A stretch of DNA of 64,000 nt from Odontesthes bonariensis. Lineage: Eukaryota; Chordata; Actinopteri; Atheriniformes; Atherinopsidae. The translations under genes were made by a program, and so were the position numbers. Below, in pieces: positions 27,137-39,134 of this stretch (position 1 is the first letter of the stretch; each line of letters starts with the position of its first letter). Where the stretch lies: positions 17,899,784-17,963,783 of the forward strand of contig NC_134526.1 of assembly GCF_027942865.1 (NCBI RefSeq), read 5' to 3'. The notes under the pieces are model-generated. The model did no database searches. It saw only the letters and a list, made by a program, of their open reading frames with translations, and was not told where the DNA came from.

Positions 27137-30100
27137 ATGGCCATGCCTATGACGAGGTGGCTTATTCCCATGCTGGTGGTCACCTTGTCACACTGTTGTG
27201 CTGCAGCAGGTAGGCTTATTTAAAGCTTATGTACAAATCATTATTTTTTTTTTCATAATTTCTGTCACTTTGTACCAAGCCATACATTGTTAAATGGTGA
27301 TGTGTGTGTTTTGATATGCAATATTTTTTGTCAGAAATCACCTTGTAAGGTGGAGAATGAGTAACTTAAGAGCAGGTGAAATAGGTTATAGGTCCATTGA
27401 GTATGGCAATTTAATTCTGAATGTTTTTTTTCAGCCCCAAACATCTCTTCATAATGACATAGGAATTGTTTAATGTGCATCATATGTTGTGCTGACTCTG
27501 AAAACATGAAGTCATTTTCAGCTCACCCTGATCTGACATAAGTGGCTGTGCCATAACATAAAAGCTACGTTCCTAAACATGTAGCATGTATGTGTTTTTG
27601 CATTATTGTCTGTATCGATGCGGAAGTGGTCTCAGAGGAAGAGTATAGTCATTTAGACTTTTGACTGCTCATTTCCTGTTATCGTTTCTGCCTTTCAGCT
27701 TTTCCCGTGTTCAGGTATTGTATGGGTTTCTGCTAAAAGTGTGTAGGCTTGTGCAAAAGGGGTGAAGGTGACAGGTTTGTCACGAACAGAAAAAAAGTAT
27801 GTGTGTATTTGCAGGGGAGAGCTGGATATAATAACAATATATTTTATTTATAAAGCACTTTACATCAACTTACTGACCTCAGAGTGCTACTTTTAAAAAC
27901 TAGCATTTAAAAAAAACAAATAAACAAACAGAAAAATAATTTTAAGATTTAGTTTCAGTTAAGCTAAAGGCTTTTCTAAAAAGGTGAGTTTTCAGGCCTT
28001 TTTTAAAAGAATCCACAGTCTGGATGCCAATGGAGGGATTTGAGGATGGGTGTGATGTGGTGGTACTTCCGCACCCCCATCAGGACCCTGGCAGCACAGT
28101 TCTGGATGTACTGCAGCTGCTGGATGCAGATATGCATATGAGCACACACAGCAACCTTTTTCTCTCTTATCTGTTGCTTTCTAAGTATTGCTCCTTTCGT
28201 CATTGATAGTATTAGTTTTCCTCCCCGTTATTATTGAATCATTAAAAAAGGATTTATATTGATAAGCAGTAAAATACACCCAAACAGATAATAGGAGTGT
28301 TTATTTGATTTAAAATGAAATGTTACAGATCTCCAACAAAAAAGGCGCTGCTTGCATGTTGGCAATGTGAGCCCTATGTACTCTTTTATAGATTTTTGTG
28401 ACTCATGGTACATGATACTAGTTTCTCACAATGGGTCAGCACCTTTGCTTATAATGACACATGCCGATGCTATTTTCAGTCCGACCTTTTACCACTGGTT
28501 TTTAGTTCTTTTTTTTGGAATTTGCCAGCGTGTCGGCATTTCTTCCATGTCTTCCAACCTGTTTATATGATAGTGTGCAGTGTTTCATGATCAGCATAAA
28601 TGACTCCTTTGAAATTGACAAATGTTGTCAGGCTACTGGTTTCATACAGTTGGTGGGTTAAAGCTTATGACTGTTTAGCGTTAAGTGTCACTGGAAGAAC
28701 TTACGCAGAACTTGTTCTTTTCTATTAAAGCCATATTTCAACAATACTCTTTCCTTGTCAACAACTGCCGGGGTCTTTTCGGAAGCATGGCAGTTTGATT
28801 GACACATGGAAAGTGTCATGCGTTTCACACCTCACACTAGATACTATAATTCCACTTTCACTCACAGTATGATACCTAGATGCAGTATAAATTCTAAGTA
28901 GTTATATAGTAAATGATTGATTAAGATTTGATTTGTATTCCATAAATATCAAAGTGGTGAATTAAATGTGTTCACGTGAAAATCCATCAAATCGTGCCTC
29001 GTGATTTTTGAACCTCTACAGTGTTTCCCACAGAATTTTTGGAAACTATGGGGGGGGGTAAATTCACGCGGCGTGAATTTGTGCGGCGTAAATTTGTGCG
29101 ACTGCAGATTTTATTTTATTTGATTGATTTGCACACATTCATTCAACTATAACAAAAAAATACACAATAAAACACAACAAATTAAAAAAATGGAATGTGT
29201 GCTGGAGATGTCAGAAACCCTTGTGGGCTTATAAGGAAACCTCATCTTGTCATTAAAACCCAATAATGACAATTGTAATAGAAAATATTTACAGGTTAAA
29301 ACTAAACTTCATGAAAAATATGAATGGATCATATACAGTGAGTACTTATGCCTTTTTGAGAAACTTGAAAAGGTTTTCCTTGATAACAAAGGGTGTGGGA
29401 AGTACACAATGAGTTCAGGAACACATCAGAAGTGGTTTGGTGTTGATATCTTTAAAAACAAGAGAGCTATTACAAAATAAAAGTCTAAAATGGAATTAAC
29501 TATGCACACTGAGTAAATGTTCTACCTAAAATGATTTTTCTGGAAACTAAAAGACTGTGAAAGCTTTATAGTGAGTTCACAAACCCATCCGAAGTGGTTT
29601 GGTGTTCATTGGTTGAATATCCAGTGAGAACAAAAAAAGGCGTTGCACTTTTGCGACGGTCCCTAAGCGCTCCGGCTGCCGTAGTTCACTTAGAAGTATA
29701 TTCGGCGCGGTTACTCTGATCTTTCAGGCTTACTTTGGTGAGTTGATAAAGCCTGTGGTATGTTAGTCTTAGTTTTCTGTAAATATTAATACCATCCTGA
29801 GGCTAATTGGTGCGGTTTTCGTGTCGCTATTACAATTACAAAGCTGGAAAATAGGCGAATGTCGAATATAAAACCAACTTCACCCCGCTCCGCCTAGTCG
29901 GGATGGTTGAACCACACATGCGGGACAGATGAAACACCTTATTTTAAACAGAAACTATTGAGCTTACTATTTTTTTAAGCAACATACCGGACAACATACT
30001 AGTGTACTCGTCATTGCTCAAATTTCACATTATTTCTCATAATATAAATAGGTCAAAAAAATTTGTTTGTCAACGAAATCACGATGATTACAGCTGATCT

Positions 30101-33100
30101 TTATGCACGCGCACCCACTGATCTATAACGTGTGTTAATCGCCCCGACAGCGATTAATAACACATAAACCTTTTTTGCCACTAAACTTCAAAACTCTGAC
30201 ATTGCACACTTTAGGACAAGTTTAATTACTAATTCACCTGTTGTATAGTAATATTGGTTGGTTTTCGAGGAAATCGCTGTGTTTCAAACGATTGGGATTC
30301 GGAAACTATGGCGGGCCGCCATAGTTTCCTCAATGTATGGGAAACACTGCTCTATAATTGCTCTTCTTTTCCCTCAAATCTTTTTCTCTTTATGTTTTTC
30401 CAGGTCCCCCTTCTCCCCCCTCTCGCCCTATGTGCCATAGACCATGTGATGAGAAAGTCTGCTCAGTAATAAAGTGCACTTGGGAACCAAGACCAGACCC
30501 TAAGATCCCAATCAACTACCATCTTCAATGGGAGCCAGCAAATAGCGAGTAAATACAAATCAGTATAACCACTGTCTTAGGCCTCTGACAGCTTTGAGTA
30601 GACGCCCTGTGAATTACTTTGACTGCTCTCGTTTTGTCTTGTCCCGTCGTGTCTTTTCTTGCCTTCTCCCCCAGAGATGGGCACATGACTAGTGGGAACA
30701 GTTCAGATGGGTTTATCCATCATTTTCCCAGCCATGGAGAACTTCGTGTCTGGGTCCAGGCTTGGAACCAGCATGGTTCTGTGAATTCTCAAGACATTGT
30801 CTTCAACACAGAAGATATCAGTGAGTCAACCCTGCACATTTTCTCACGAATGCAGACGCCAACACCTTTAAAAAAAATTCCTGATATTTTTTGGATGAGC
30901 AGTTATTATAATTGGCTGTTTTGGCTTGCAACTAATCTTCAAAGTTTATTTTGATCCAAGTAATATTTCAAGTGGAAAAGTTATTGAATAGCTGTTCCCT
31001 GCCTTTCTCTAGTCATGCCACCACCTCCTACATTCTCATCAAGCTATCAGGATCATTTAGAGGTCCACTGGGGCACTATCTGTGATGAGCTGCAGCTGAC
31101 TGTTGGAACTTGTGAAGTCCGATATCGAACTGAGGAACACCAAGACTGGGTTTGGGTCTGTTTGGTTTCCTTTTTTTCTTCTCAGCACTATCAGTACCTC
31201 ACCATGGAGTAATAGGAATACTTCATTTTCTTTTTTTTTTCTTCTTCTTTTGATTTTTCTTTCAATTTGGGTTGCAAAGTTCATTATAAATAGTGTCAGC
31301 ACCAATGGCCATGAATTTTTTGACACTTGTTTTTAGATGGCAAAAAACAAGCTCTTTTGTGGCCATGTTCTGGGTTGCTTTTCACTCCCCAGCAGAATTC
31401 CTCCCTGATTCTCCAAATTCCAAACAGTCCTCTGACCGCTGTGTACTGCAGGTAAGACAGGGACTGCTCAGAAGTACTTCCCACAAACCTACATCGTGAT
31501 AAAAGAAGGAACTATCCCTTTTACTCCACAGTGAGGGAGACTTCATTGATTAAATAAATAAAAAAACCCGCTAAAGCAAGTAATGCTGTATTTTGTTGAT
31601 TGAGTTGATTGCAGAATTCATACTCATGTTTTTTCTTTTCCTACACAGTATGAGGATAAATTATGTGACACCTATGCTGTCAGCGACCCCCAGCCTGGCA
31701 CTGTCTATGAATTTCAGGTCTGCTGCGCATGTGGTTCAAGCCTGAAGAGTAACTGGAGTGTGATCCATAGAATAAGAAGTGCAGAGTCTGGTGAGTCTTC
31801 ATTTATTTGCATTGTTATATTGTCTTCTGTTTATCTTAACCATTGAGTTACAGTAAATCTGATAGATGTTGGCGAGCTTAGCTTTAAATTCACAGATAAT
31901 AAAGGACAGGTCCGGATTGGTGGATTATGTTCTGATTGTCACTCTTTGGTTTTCTTTCCTTCTTAATGTCTCCTTTACTGCTCTTGTTTAGCCCCAGTTG
32001 GAGAGGTGGATGTATGGAGGGATTGCAGCATACACCCTTCACGCTATGACTGTTTTCTTACATGGAAGGTAGGATGGAAAAATTAATGCAATGCGCCTCT
32101 GTCTCTAAAAGGAGACTCATCCCTCACTCCCTTCTCCTTCTCTTTATCCTGTGCAGAATCTTTCCATTTCTCAGGCACGGGGACTCATTTTGGGATATGA
32201 AGTGACAGTTTTTTACAATAACGGCACAGTGAAGGTGGTAAATGTGTCAGCGGTGGAACCAAGCACCCTTTCAGTATATGATGAGATGATGTGGCGCCTC
32301 ACCTCCTCTCTGAAGGATGTGTCATCAGTCAGTGTTTCAGCATACAATGCTCTCGGTTCCACAGATGCCACTCATCTAGTTTTGCCAGCACCAGGTATGA
32401 GTTCCCAAGATTGTTCTAAAGGAATGTAAAGCTTTCGAGTCAAGGGCCTTATTTGCGAAACACCCTCATACTAAGGTAGCTCCTTAACTGGTTCAGTTAA
32501 AGGATTGTTTTAACCTTAATAAATACAGATGTGTCAGTCCTAGCTTTATGACTTTTTACCTCAAACGTTCTTCACTTTTAGAGACAAAAGAGTGAAGACC
32601 TGCTAAAGTAATCCAGAAAAGACAGTTTTAAACGCTGCAGCTGCTCACCCCCTTGTGTCAGTGTTATGTAAAAATGCTGTGAACTTAACAATCATATTTC
32701 TGTGGCAGCTTGCAGGGATCAATTCAGCACAGCCCTCGGCAAATGCGCTGTGATGTTATCTATGAACAATTTAGCTGAAACTGAATAAGACTAAAGTTGT
32801 AATTTCTGTTTTAAAATAACTTTTTTGTCACATGCACACGTGGCTAAGTGGGGCTAACAAAGCCTTTGTCTCTTGCAAAGGGGAAGCAGGAAACCATCAA
32901 CCAATCGACCTTGAGATGCAAGAGGAGAACCTCACAGTGTCCTGGAACTCTCCCGCACAGTTCTCTGACAATCTTAAACAATACGTGGTGCAATTCAAAG
33001 ACTGTCTGTCTGGCCAAGGGTTTGACTGGATCAAAGTGGACAGTAACAAGACCACGGCTCTTTTTAAAGGTTTGTTTGGTTTGGATATACAATGCAAAAA

Positions 33101-36100
33101 TACACATTTCAGCCGTGACATTACGACCACCTGCCAAATATCGAATGAGTCCTCCTTTTTCTATCAAAGGAACTCTGTCCAGTTCATACAGTGCACAGTG
33201 AAAATGAGTACACCCCTGTTGAAAAGTAACATTTTGAACAATATTTTAATACACACACAAGTTAATTCCCAAAACGTGCATAGAGTAAGTTTAATACAAC
33301 ATCTGTTCAGCTTACAACAGAAAAGAAAGATCAATAATATAACTTAAATGACCTATTTGTCCATTTTTGTGAAATTATGCTGGTGCAAAAGTGAGTATAC
33401 CCCTATGTTAAACTCCCTGAGAATGGGCCGTGTTGGCCCGAAATGTCATGAAATGAAAAGGCATTAAAAGGGAGGTCATCGTTGTGCGTTTCATCCTTGC
33501 CTTACATTGAAATTTTACATTTTGAGTCTGCACCAGGCTAAAAGAGACGTGTGTGAGATTTGACTGAAATCCTATGGAGAGTATCATGATCTGCTTCAGT
33601 AGTCACAGCACATGTTGACAAGCATGTTTCTTTTGGTGAAATTCAGCTTCCTACTGTTGATGGCATCCATACAGCCCCAAACCATGTCACTCCCACTACT
33701 ATGCTTGACTTTAAGCATGGGGCACTTTTCTTTGTACAAATCACTTTTTAACACCACACAAGCTTGACACCATCGAAAGCAAATTTGTTTATCATTGTCT
33801 CATCAGAGACAAACAAACTAAGGATATGGATTGCTGGAACCATGTCCTGTGATCTGATGACACCAAGATGAACAAATTTGCTTTAGATGGTGTCAAGCAT
33901 GTGTGGTGGTAAAAAGTGATTTGTACAAAGAAAAGTGCCCCATGCTTAAAGTCAAGCATAGTAGTGGGAGTGACATGGTTTGGGGCTGTATGGATGCCAT
34001 CAACAGTAGGAAGCTGAATTTCACCAAAAGAAACATGCTTGTCAACATGTACTGTGACTACTGAAGCAGATCATGATACTCTCCATAGGATTTCAGTCAA
34101 ATCTCACACACGTCTCTTTTAGCCTGGTGCAGACTCAAAATGTAAAATTTCAATGTAAGGCAAGGATGAAACGCACAACGATGACCTCCCTTTTAATGCC
34201 TTTTCATTTCATGACATTTCGGGCCAACACGGCCCATTCTCAGGGAGTTTAACATAGGGGTGTACTCACTTTTGCACCAGCATAATTTCACAAAAATGGA
34301 CAAATATGTCATTCAAGTTATATTATTGACCTTTCTTTTCTGTTGTAAGCTGAACACATGTTGTATTAAACTTACTCTATGCACGTTTTGGGAATAACTT
34401 GTCTGTGTATTAAAATATTGTTCAAAATGTTACTTTTCAACAGGGGTGTACTCATTTTCACTGTGCACTGTATATGAACAAAGCACATCAGAGGGTGTCC
34501 TGGACTGTATGGTACCGGAACGATTACAAAAAGATATTTTGGACGCTGTGGGTTAGGAGTTTTTAAAATTTTTTTATTTTGTGGAGTAGGCGTTGTTCCC
34601 ACAGGTGCTGTCTCATCCCATTTGATTTTATGAAGTTTGGAGGCTGGGCGAACACCCCAGACTCTTTGTGGTGTTCTTGGAGCCCTTCCTACGCAGTTTT
34701 TGTGGGGCCCGATGCTTTTCTGCTGGGGAGGGGAGCCGCTAATACAGGGAAGTGCTTTAAGTTGATGCGTAAGGTCAAAGTAACATCCATGTGAATGCCA
34801 GGAGGCATGATTCTCAGCAGGACATTGCATCGTAACAAGATGAGCAGTGTCAACCCGTACAGCAGTTCTGTTCCAAATACTGCCAGCCTCTCACGTAATA
34901 GTCTTTGAAAAAAGAAAAAAAAAAGAAACCGTCTCTAAAAGTCAAATGTTTCTTTTCAGAAAATCCCAGAGAATGCGTTGTTGGCCTCTGTTGGTTGTTT
35001 TCAGAATAACGTTTTTTACTCTGGTGTGTCTCTCCACCCACAGGTGCATTTAAGAAACACACATCATACCAAGTGTCATTGTTTGCAGTGTCAAACAACA
35101 ATGAAGTCCATCGGCTCTCAACAGCGACTGGATATTCTGTTCAAGGAGGTCAGTATTCTGTGTTGGTTGTGGGCCATCTTCTCGAAATATATAATTTTTA
35201 GCAGATTTGAGGTAATTTTAACCTCTTCTCTCTCACGTGGAATGAAACTTACAATCCTCATGTGTTACTCTCTATTAGTTCCCTCCACAGTGCTATCATT
35301 TCAGGTGTTTTCTTACACTGACACGGAAGCGATTCTGTTCTGGAAGCCTTTCCCCTGCTCAGGGCAGAATGGGAGGATCCTGTACTACCAAATAGGAGTA
35401 AACTCGCAAAAAGGTACAAAACAACATATAGTACAAACATACATTATAGTCACTAACTGTTTTAATCATATAATGTTGGTGCATGCCTACTGATTCAAAA
35501 TGAGTGTACTGCACGTGAACAAAAAACAAAGTGAAAAAACTCAAAGATTCATTGTGCTGTATTTATCAAGCATCTAAGAATTTATTCCACACCCGTTTGC
35601 CGAAAAACAAAACAGAGCATTAGAAACCTTCCTAACTAAAGCCCCTTTCACACTGCCGAATAACCCGCGTTTAATTCGCGAATTTAGCGTGTCTGCTGTT
35701 GCGTTCACACTGCCGACCCGGGCTGCCGCGTCAACTCGACTCGCCTTTCGACCCGCGTCGGACCCTAGTCTTTTTGCCGAGCCGAGTTTGATGTGAACAC
35801 AATCGACGCGGGTCGGACGTGGGCGTGACGTGAGGAGTTTAAAAGACAGGATGGACAGCTGATTCAGAACAACAGCGACAGGTGAGGACAAGTTTTACTC
35901 TGTTTTAGCCTACATCAAGTTCGAGACATTTTTTAATATGGCCAACTGGGGAGACAAGGAGGTCCGCGAGCTCCTCAGCCCCCGAGCAGAGGACGTTATT
36001 TACCGCCACATGTCGGGGACGGTGAAAGATGGACCTCTGCTGGAAGGGCTGGCGAGAAAGATGGGAGAGCGCGGTTTCCCACGCAGCAAGACGCACCGTA

Positions 36101-39100
36101 AAGTAGCATCTCCATGAACTGCATATACAATTGCATAAACGAGATCTCAAGGTGTCCCGCCATCATTTGTTTGAAAATTTTGATGCAGACAGGTGTATTT
36201 AACCCTACCTCCGACGCATGGCTTGTGCCTACGTCATTGTACACGCCCAGCATTTATGTGCTTCGTGTGACGCTCTGCCACTAGGCAACTCCCCCTGAAC
36301 TCGGCTTCAGGCGACACGGGTCACCCTGACACGCCAAGCGTTCACATTGCTCGACGCGGGTCGAAGGTGCAATTTGGACCCGCTAAGATAGCGGGTCGCA
36401 GTGTGAAAGGGGCTTAAGAGAATATGTGACACTGTTCTGCGATAAGCCTCAGCTGCAAAATAGACATGACGCTCGCATCACGTGCCTTAGCAATGATGCA
36501 AACGTCATGTCTGCAGCGCAGAGAGCAGCTTGACTCCTCGCGTATTTGTGAAAAAAGGTTTTCAATGTGCAGACGGATCATTTAGCTAAACAACCAACGC
36601 AAAAACTTGATGACAAAATCAATTAACTAGACTATAACACAATGGATGCAAGCTGTAAACATGGCATAGGAAATAAGTGTACTCTGCAAATTGGAATTAA
36701 TCTACCTGTGTATCTATACTCACAATTTAAAAAAATAAAAAAATAAATTAAAAAAAGCACTATTCCTATTATTTAGGATGATTTTCAAAGTGTAAGCGTT
36801 TTAACAAAAGCGATATTAGCTTTAGCGGAAATACGTTGTTGACAAAAAACAAATGTCAATTTTCAACAGAGCTGAGGTCACAGTTCCTTATTGTACTGAT
36901 CACAGGTCTGTTGACCCCTCCAACAAAGGCAATAGCGGTTTGGGCTGTTGCTGAAGTCTGTTCTGTTGGTGGACGAGATAAATTTGTTGATCCCGTTGAG
37001 CTGTAGTTGCACATGGTTGCCCTGGCTTGAGTTGAATAGTGGCAGCCCTCGTGGCCTTATGTGCACCTGGCATCTGCAGCATTGCGTTCGTTGAATGTTA
37101 TGATTTTCATTTCCTCTCCCGTTTTAACGTACTAAAGCATCCACACCAGCTGCGTGGCATGCACATCTCAGCCGTACATCTAGAGTTTTCACCTGATGCC
37201 TAGGTGCCTGAGGCAAGTTGGGCAAAAAGGATATTTAACTTTTCAAGTCGCATCAGCCATGGATTACACAAAGCTCAAAGGCAGCACTGTGTTTGAGAAT
37301 GAAGAAACAGCTAGGCTGATGCTTTGAGTACACACAAGCAGCTGTGAAGCGACAGTTTAGCAAGGCACAAGCTGCGTTCTCGGTGTAAAGCCGGTGTCAC
37401 ATCAACACAGCAGACACGCTATCGTCTATGGAAACTACTCTGCTCAGGCCTCGCCTCGTGTCGACCAATGCCGCGGTGCCTGTGCGGTTCAGTCAGACGT
37501 GACATTGTATAGACGAAGATTTAATTTTGCGGCCCTTTCTATTGCCTGTCAACCCAGAATGTTTTAGGAGTCAGCAAATGTTTAATCAACTAAATTAGAA
37601 AGAGAACTGCTCCACTTGGGAGAAAATCATGGCTGTTTTCTGTTGGTTAGGTGGAGCAGGAGACTTTATAATTAGTTTTTATACGAGTATGAACACTTGA
37701 AAAATAAGATTGATGCATTTTTTAATCCCGTGAGTATATATTTGAAATAAATGAACACTTATTGGATGACTTTCTAATTGGAGAAGCTTGATAACTTGGG
37801 CCTTGCTTTTTTTTTTCCACAACTCATTAATTACATCATTTAACTTTGAAAAACACGTTTGTCCTAGTGTACAACATCAGTGGAACCCCACATCATGGAA
37901 ACAAGACTTTCAGGCTGCAAGACCTTAATCCAGGCCAGGACTATGAGGTGTGGATCAGAGCTGTGACTGCGGCGGGTCCTGGTGAAATTTCTACCAAAAC
38001 GTTCAAAACACTCCGCCAGAAAAAATTTGGTACGACATCATATATAAACTTTCGCTTGTTTTTGTTGCTTACTTATATGTATTTATAGTGAAAATGTATT
38101 GTAAGATTTTTTTAAAAGATTAGTGAAATATGTTTGTCTTTATTCAGCAGATTTAATTCCGGTCTTTGTAGTAATTGGTCTCCTGCTACTCATGATCAGC
38201 CTCGCTCTTATTTTGTTCTGGTAAGACAATCATCTTAAACTTCTCTGACAATACGTATATTTTTTCTTTTTTTCACTTTGTGTTGCTGAATACTCTGCTG
38301 TAACATTCTTAGTGAACCTTTGATAACACAGGGAATACTTAAAAGATTCTGTATGATCACTGGGTTTGAATGGCGTAAGGATTGAAAAATATCCCAGTCT
38401 CACATTTTTATTTGACCTCCAAGATTGAAGAGCAATGAAAAAATAACTGAGGGTGCTTGATGTCTCTTTTGCTGTTCCAACTCTGCCAGTGTTTGTCAAG
38501 GAGAGAGCAAAGTGTGTCCTCAGTGTATCTATGAAAAAGTGCCAGATCCCAGCAACAGCCACATCTTCAAACAGATGAAGCACCAGGTGACCAAAATTAT
38601 AGAAATTCTTTGTCTTTTGTGAGCCAAGCTATAATCTAGGAAGAAGAATGAGATGGATTGTTTGTCCTTAGTGATATCTTTTATTTCCACTTGCTTATTC
38701 TGCGCATAATTACTTACCTTTTTTTTTTTTTTTTACTATGTATTGACAAAATGCAAAAATACTGTTTTGAAATCTCACCATAGATCAATGAGCCCTTGTC
38801 TTGGATCTGCAATTCCGTTCACGAGCCTCATCCCAAGATTTCAATGTTGGAAGTCGTGGAGACGAAGTCCAGGGCTTTCGAACCTGACGGGCTAACCAGG
38901 CTAGTCATGAAAGATGAATGTTCACGAACGGACAGCCAAGAGGATCTGAGGGAAGATCCTGCCGCAGAGGAGTGTGACAGGACAGACCGGAGATATGGAA
39001 GAAAGGAGTACAGCAAAATGGTTGACTCCGATGAGGAGAAGGTTGATTGTTGGAGCTCATCAGAGGAAGAGCAGTGCACATCGGGCTACGAGAAGCACTT

Positions 39101-39134
39101 CATGCCCTCCCCTTTAGAAATACTGGCAGATTGA
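27137..39134 (+). CDS. il27ra: Class I cytokine receptor, IL-27 receptor alpha-like
   Basis: Single-pass receptor of the gp130 group. Exons: 27137-27209 (signal peptide), 30404-30548, 30675-30820, 31013-31149 or -31155, an optional 24-base exon 31428-31451, 31649-31790, 31992-32068, 32157-32394, 32881-33069, 35044-35148, 35279-35413, 37868-38029, 38148 (or 38151)-38220 (membrane helix), 38490-38586, 38784-39134. Without the optional exon and using 31155 the product is 691 residues. The ectodomain forms about five FNIII-like modules, as in human IL27RA. The WSXWS place after the second module reads KSNWS. After the helix, EKVPDPSNSH is a Box 1 of gp130 type. The tail is acidic, with tyrosines in YGRKEYSKM and GYEKHF but no YXXQ. 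The family is clear; the exact name rests mainly on its position beside rln3. Confidence 0.85.
27830..28140 (-). mobile_element. LINE reverse transcriptase remnant
   Basis: On the minus strand a short frame reads IQNCAARVLMGVRKYHHITP followed by LKSLHWHP, the well-known C-terminal part of the reverse transcriptase in fish non-LTR retrotransposons. The left side (TTTATAAAGCACTTTACA) looks like the non-coding tail. It is a 5'-truncated relic inside il27ra intron 1; the clade was not settled. Confidence 0.65.
29019..30349. mobile_element. hAT-like MITE with 5-bp target duplication
   Basis: Terminal inverted repeats start CAGTGTTTCCCA at both ends and share a second block, GGAAACTATGG, a little further in. 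The 1,331-bp insert is flanked by a perfect 5-bp repeat CTCTA (29014-29018 and 30350-30354). Removing it rejoins il27ra intron 1. No transposase is seen. CAGTG termini suggest hAT; a 5-bp duplication is unusual for that group but has been described for a subset. A strong internal palindrome is at 30301-30330 (GGAAACTATGGCGG and its complement). Confidence 0.8.
33189..34470. mobile_element. Fold-back Tc1/mariner-type element
   Basis: The ends CAGTGCACAGTGAAAATGAG and its complement are flanked by TA (33187-33188, 34471-34472), the Tc1/mariner target. The two halves (roughly 33189-33810 and 33850-34470) are inverted copies of each other almost throughout, so the single strand would fold into a hairpin of about 620 bp with a loop of about 40 bases. 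The right half keeps a broken piece of Tc1-like transposase (a stretch like KHSSGSDMVWGCM), interrupted by a stop and a frame change. It cannot code for an active enzyme. Confidence 0.85.
35640..36414. mobile_element. PIF/Harbinger-type MITE
   Basis: A 775-bp insert with ends AGCCCCTTTCACACTGC and the matching inverted copy, flanked by a 3-bp TAA duplication (35637-35639, 36415-36417). Both termini and target fit PIF/Harbinger. The inside is rich in CG-containing subterminal repeats built around GACCCGCGTCG. It lies in the il27ra intron between the exons ending 35413 and starting 37868. Confidence 0.85.
35938..36117 (+). pseudogene. Truncated Harbinger Myb-like DNA-binding protein
   Basis: A 59-codon frame inside the Harbinger MITE starts MANWGDKEVRELLS and continues to a premature stop. 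It resembles the first part of the Myb/SANT-like accessory protein that autonomous Harbinger elements encode beside their transposase. The trihelix part that should follow is lost. It is a remnant showing that this MITE arose by internal deletion of a coding element. Confidence 0.6.
36418..37867 (+). other. Long il27ra intron portion without identified features
   Basis: About 1.4 kb between the Harbinger insert and the exon at 37868. It has no convincing exon. Parts look repeat-derived (for example around 36880-37090 and 37380-37520), but I could not find paired termini. Confidence 0.4.

Noticed and set aside
32832-33347. 171-residue frame taken as one exon
   Set aside because: Only 32881-33069 is receptor exon; the donor at 33070 ends it and the rest is intron and transposon.
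34372-34830. 152-residue minus-strand frame
   Set aside because: Half lies in the fold-back transposon terminus and half in intron DNA; no family features.
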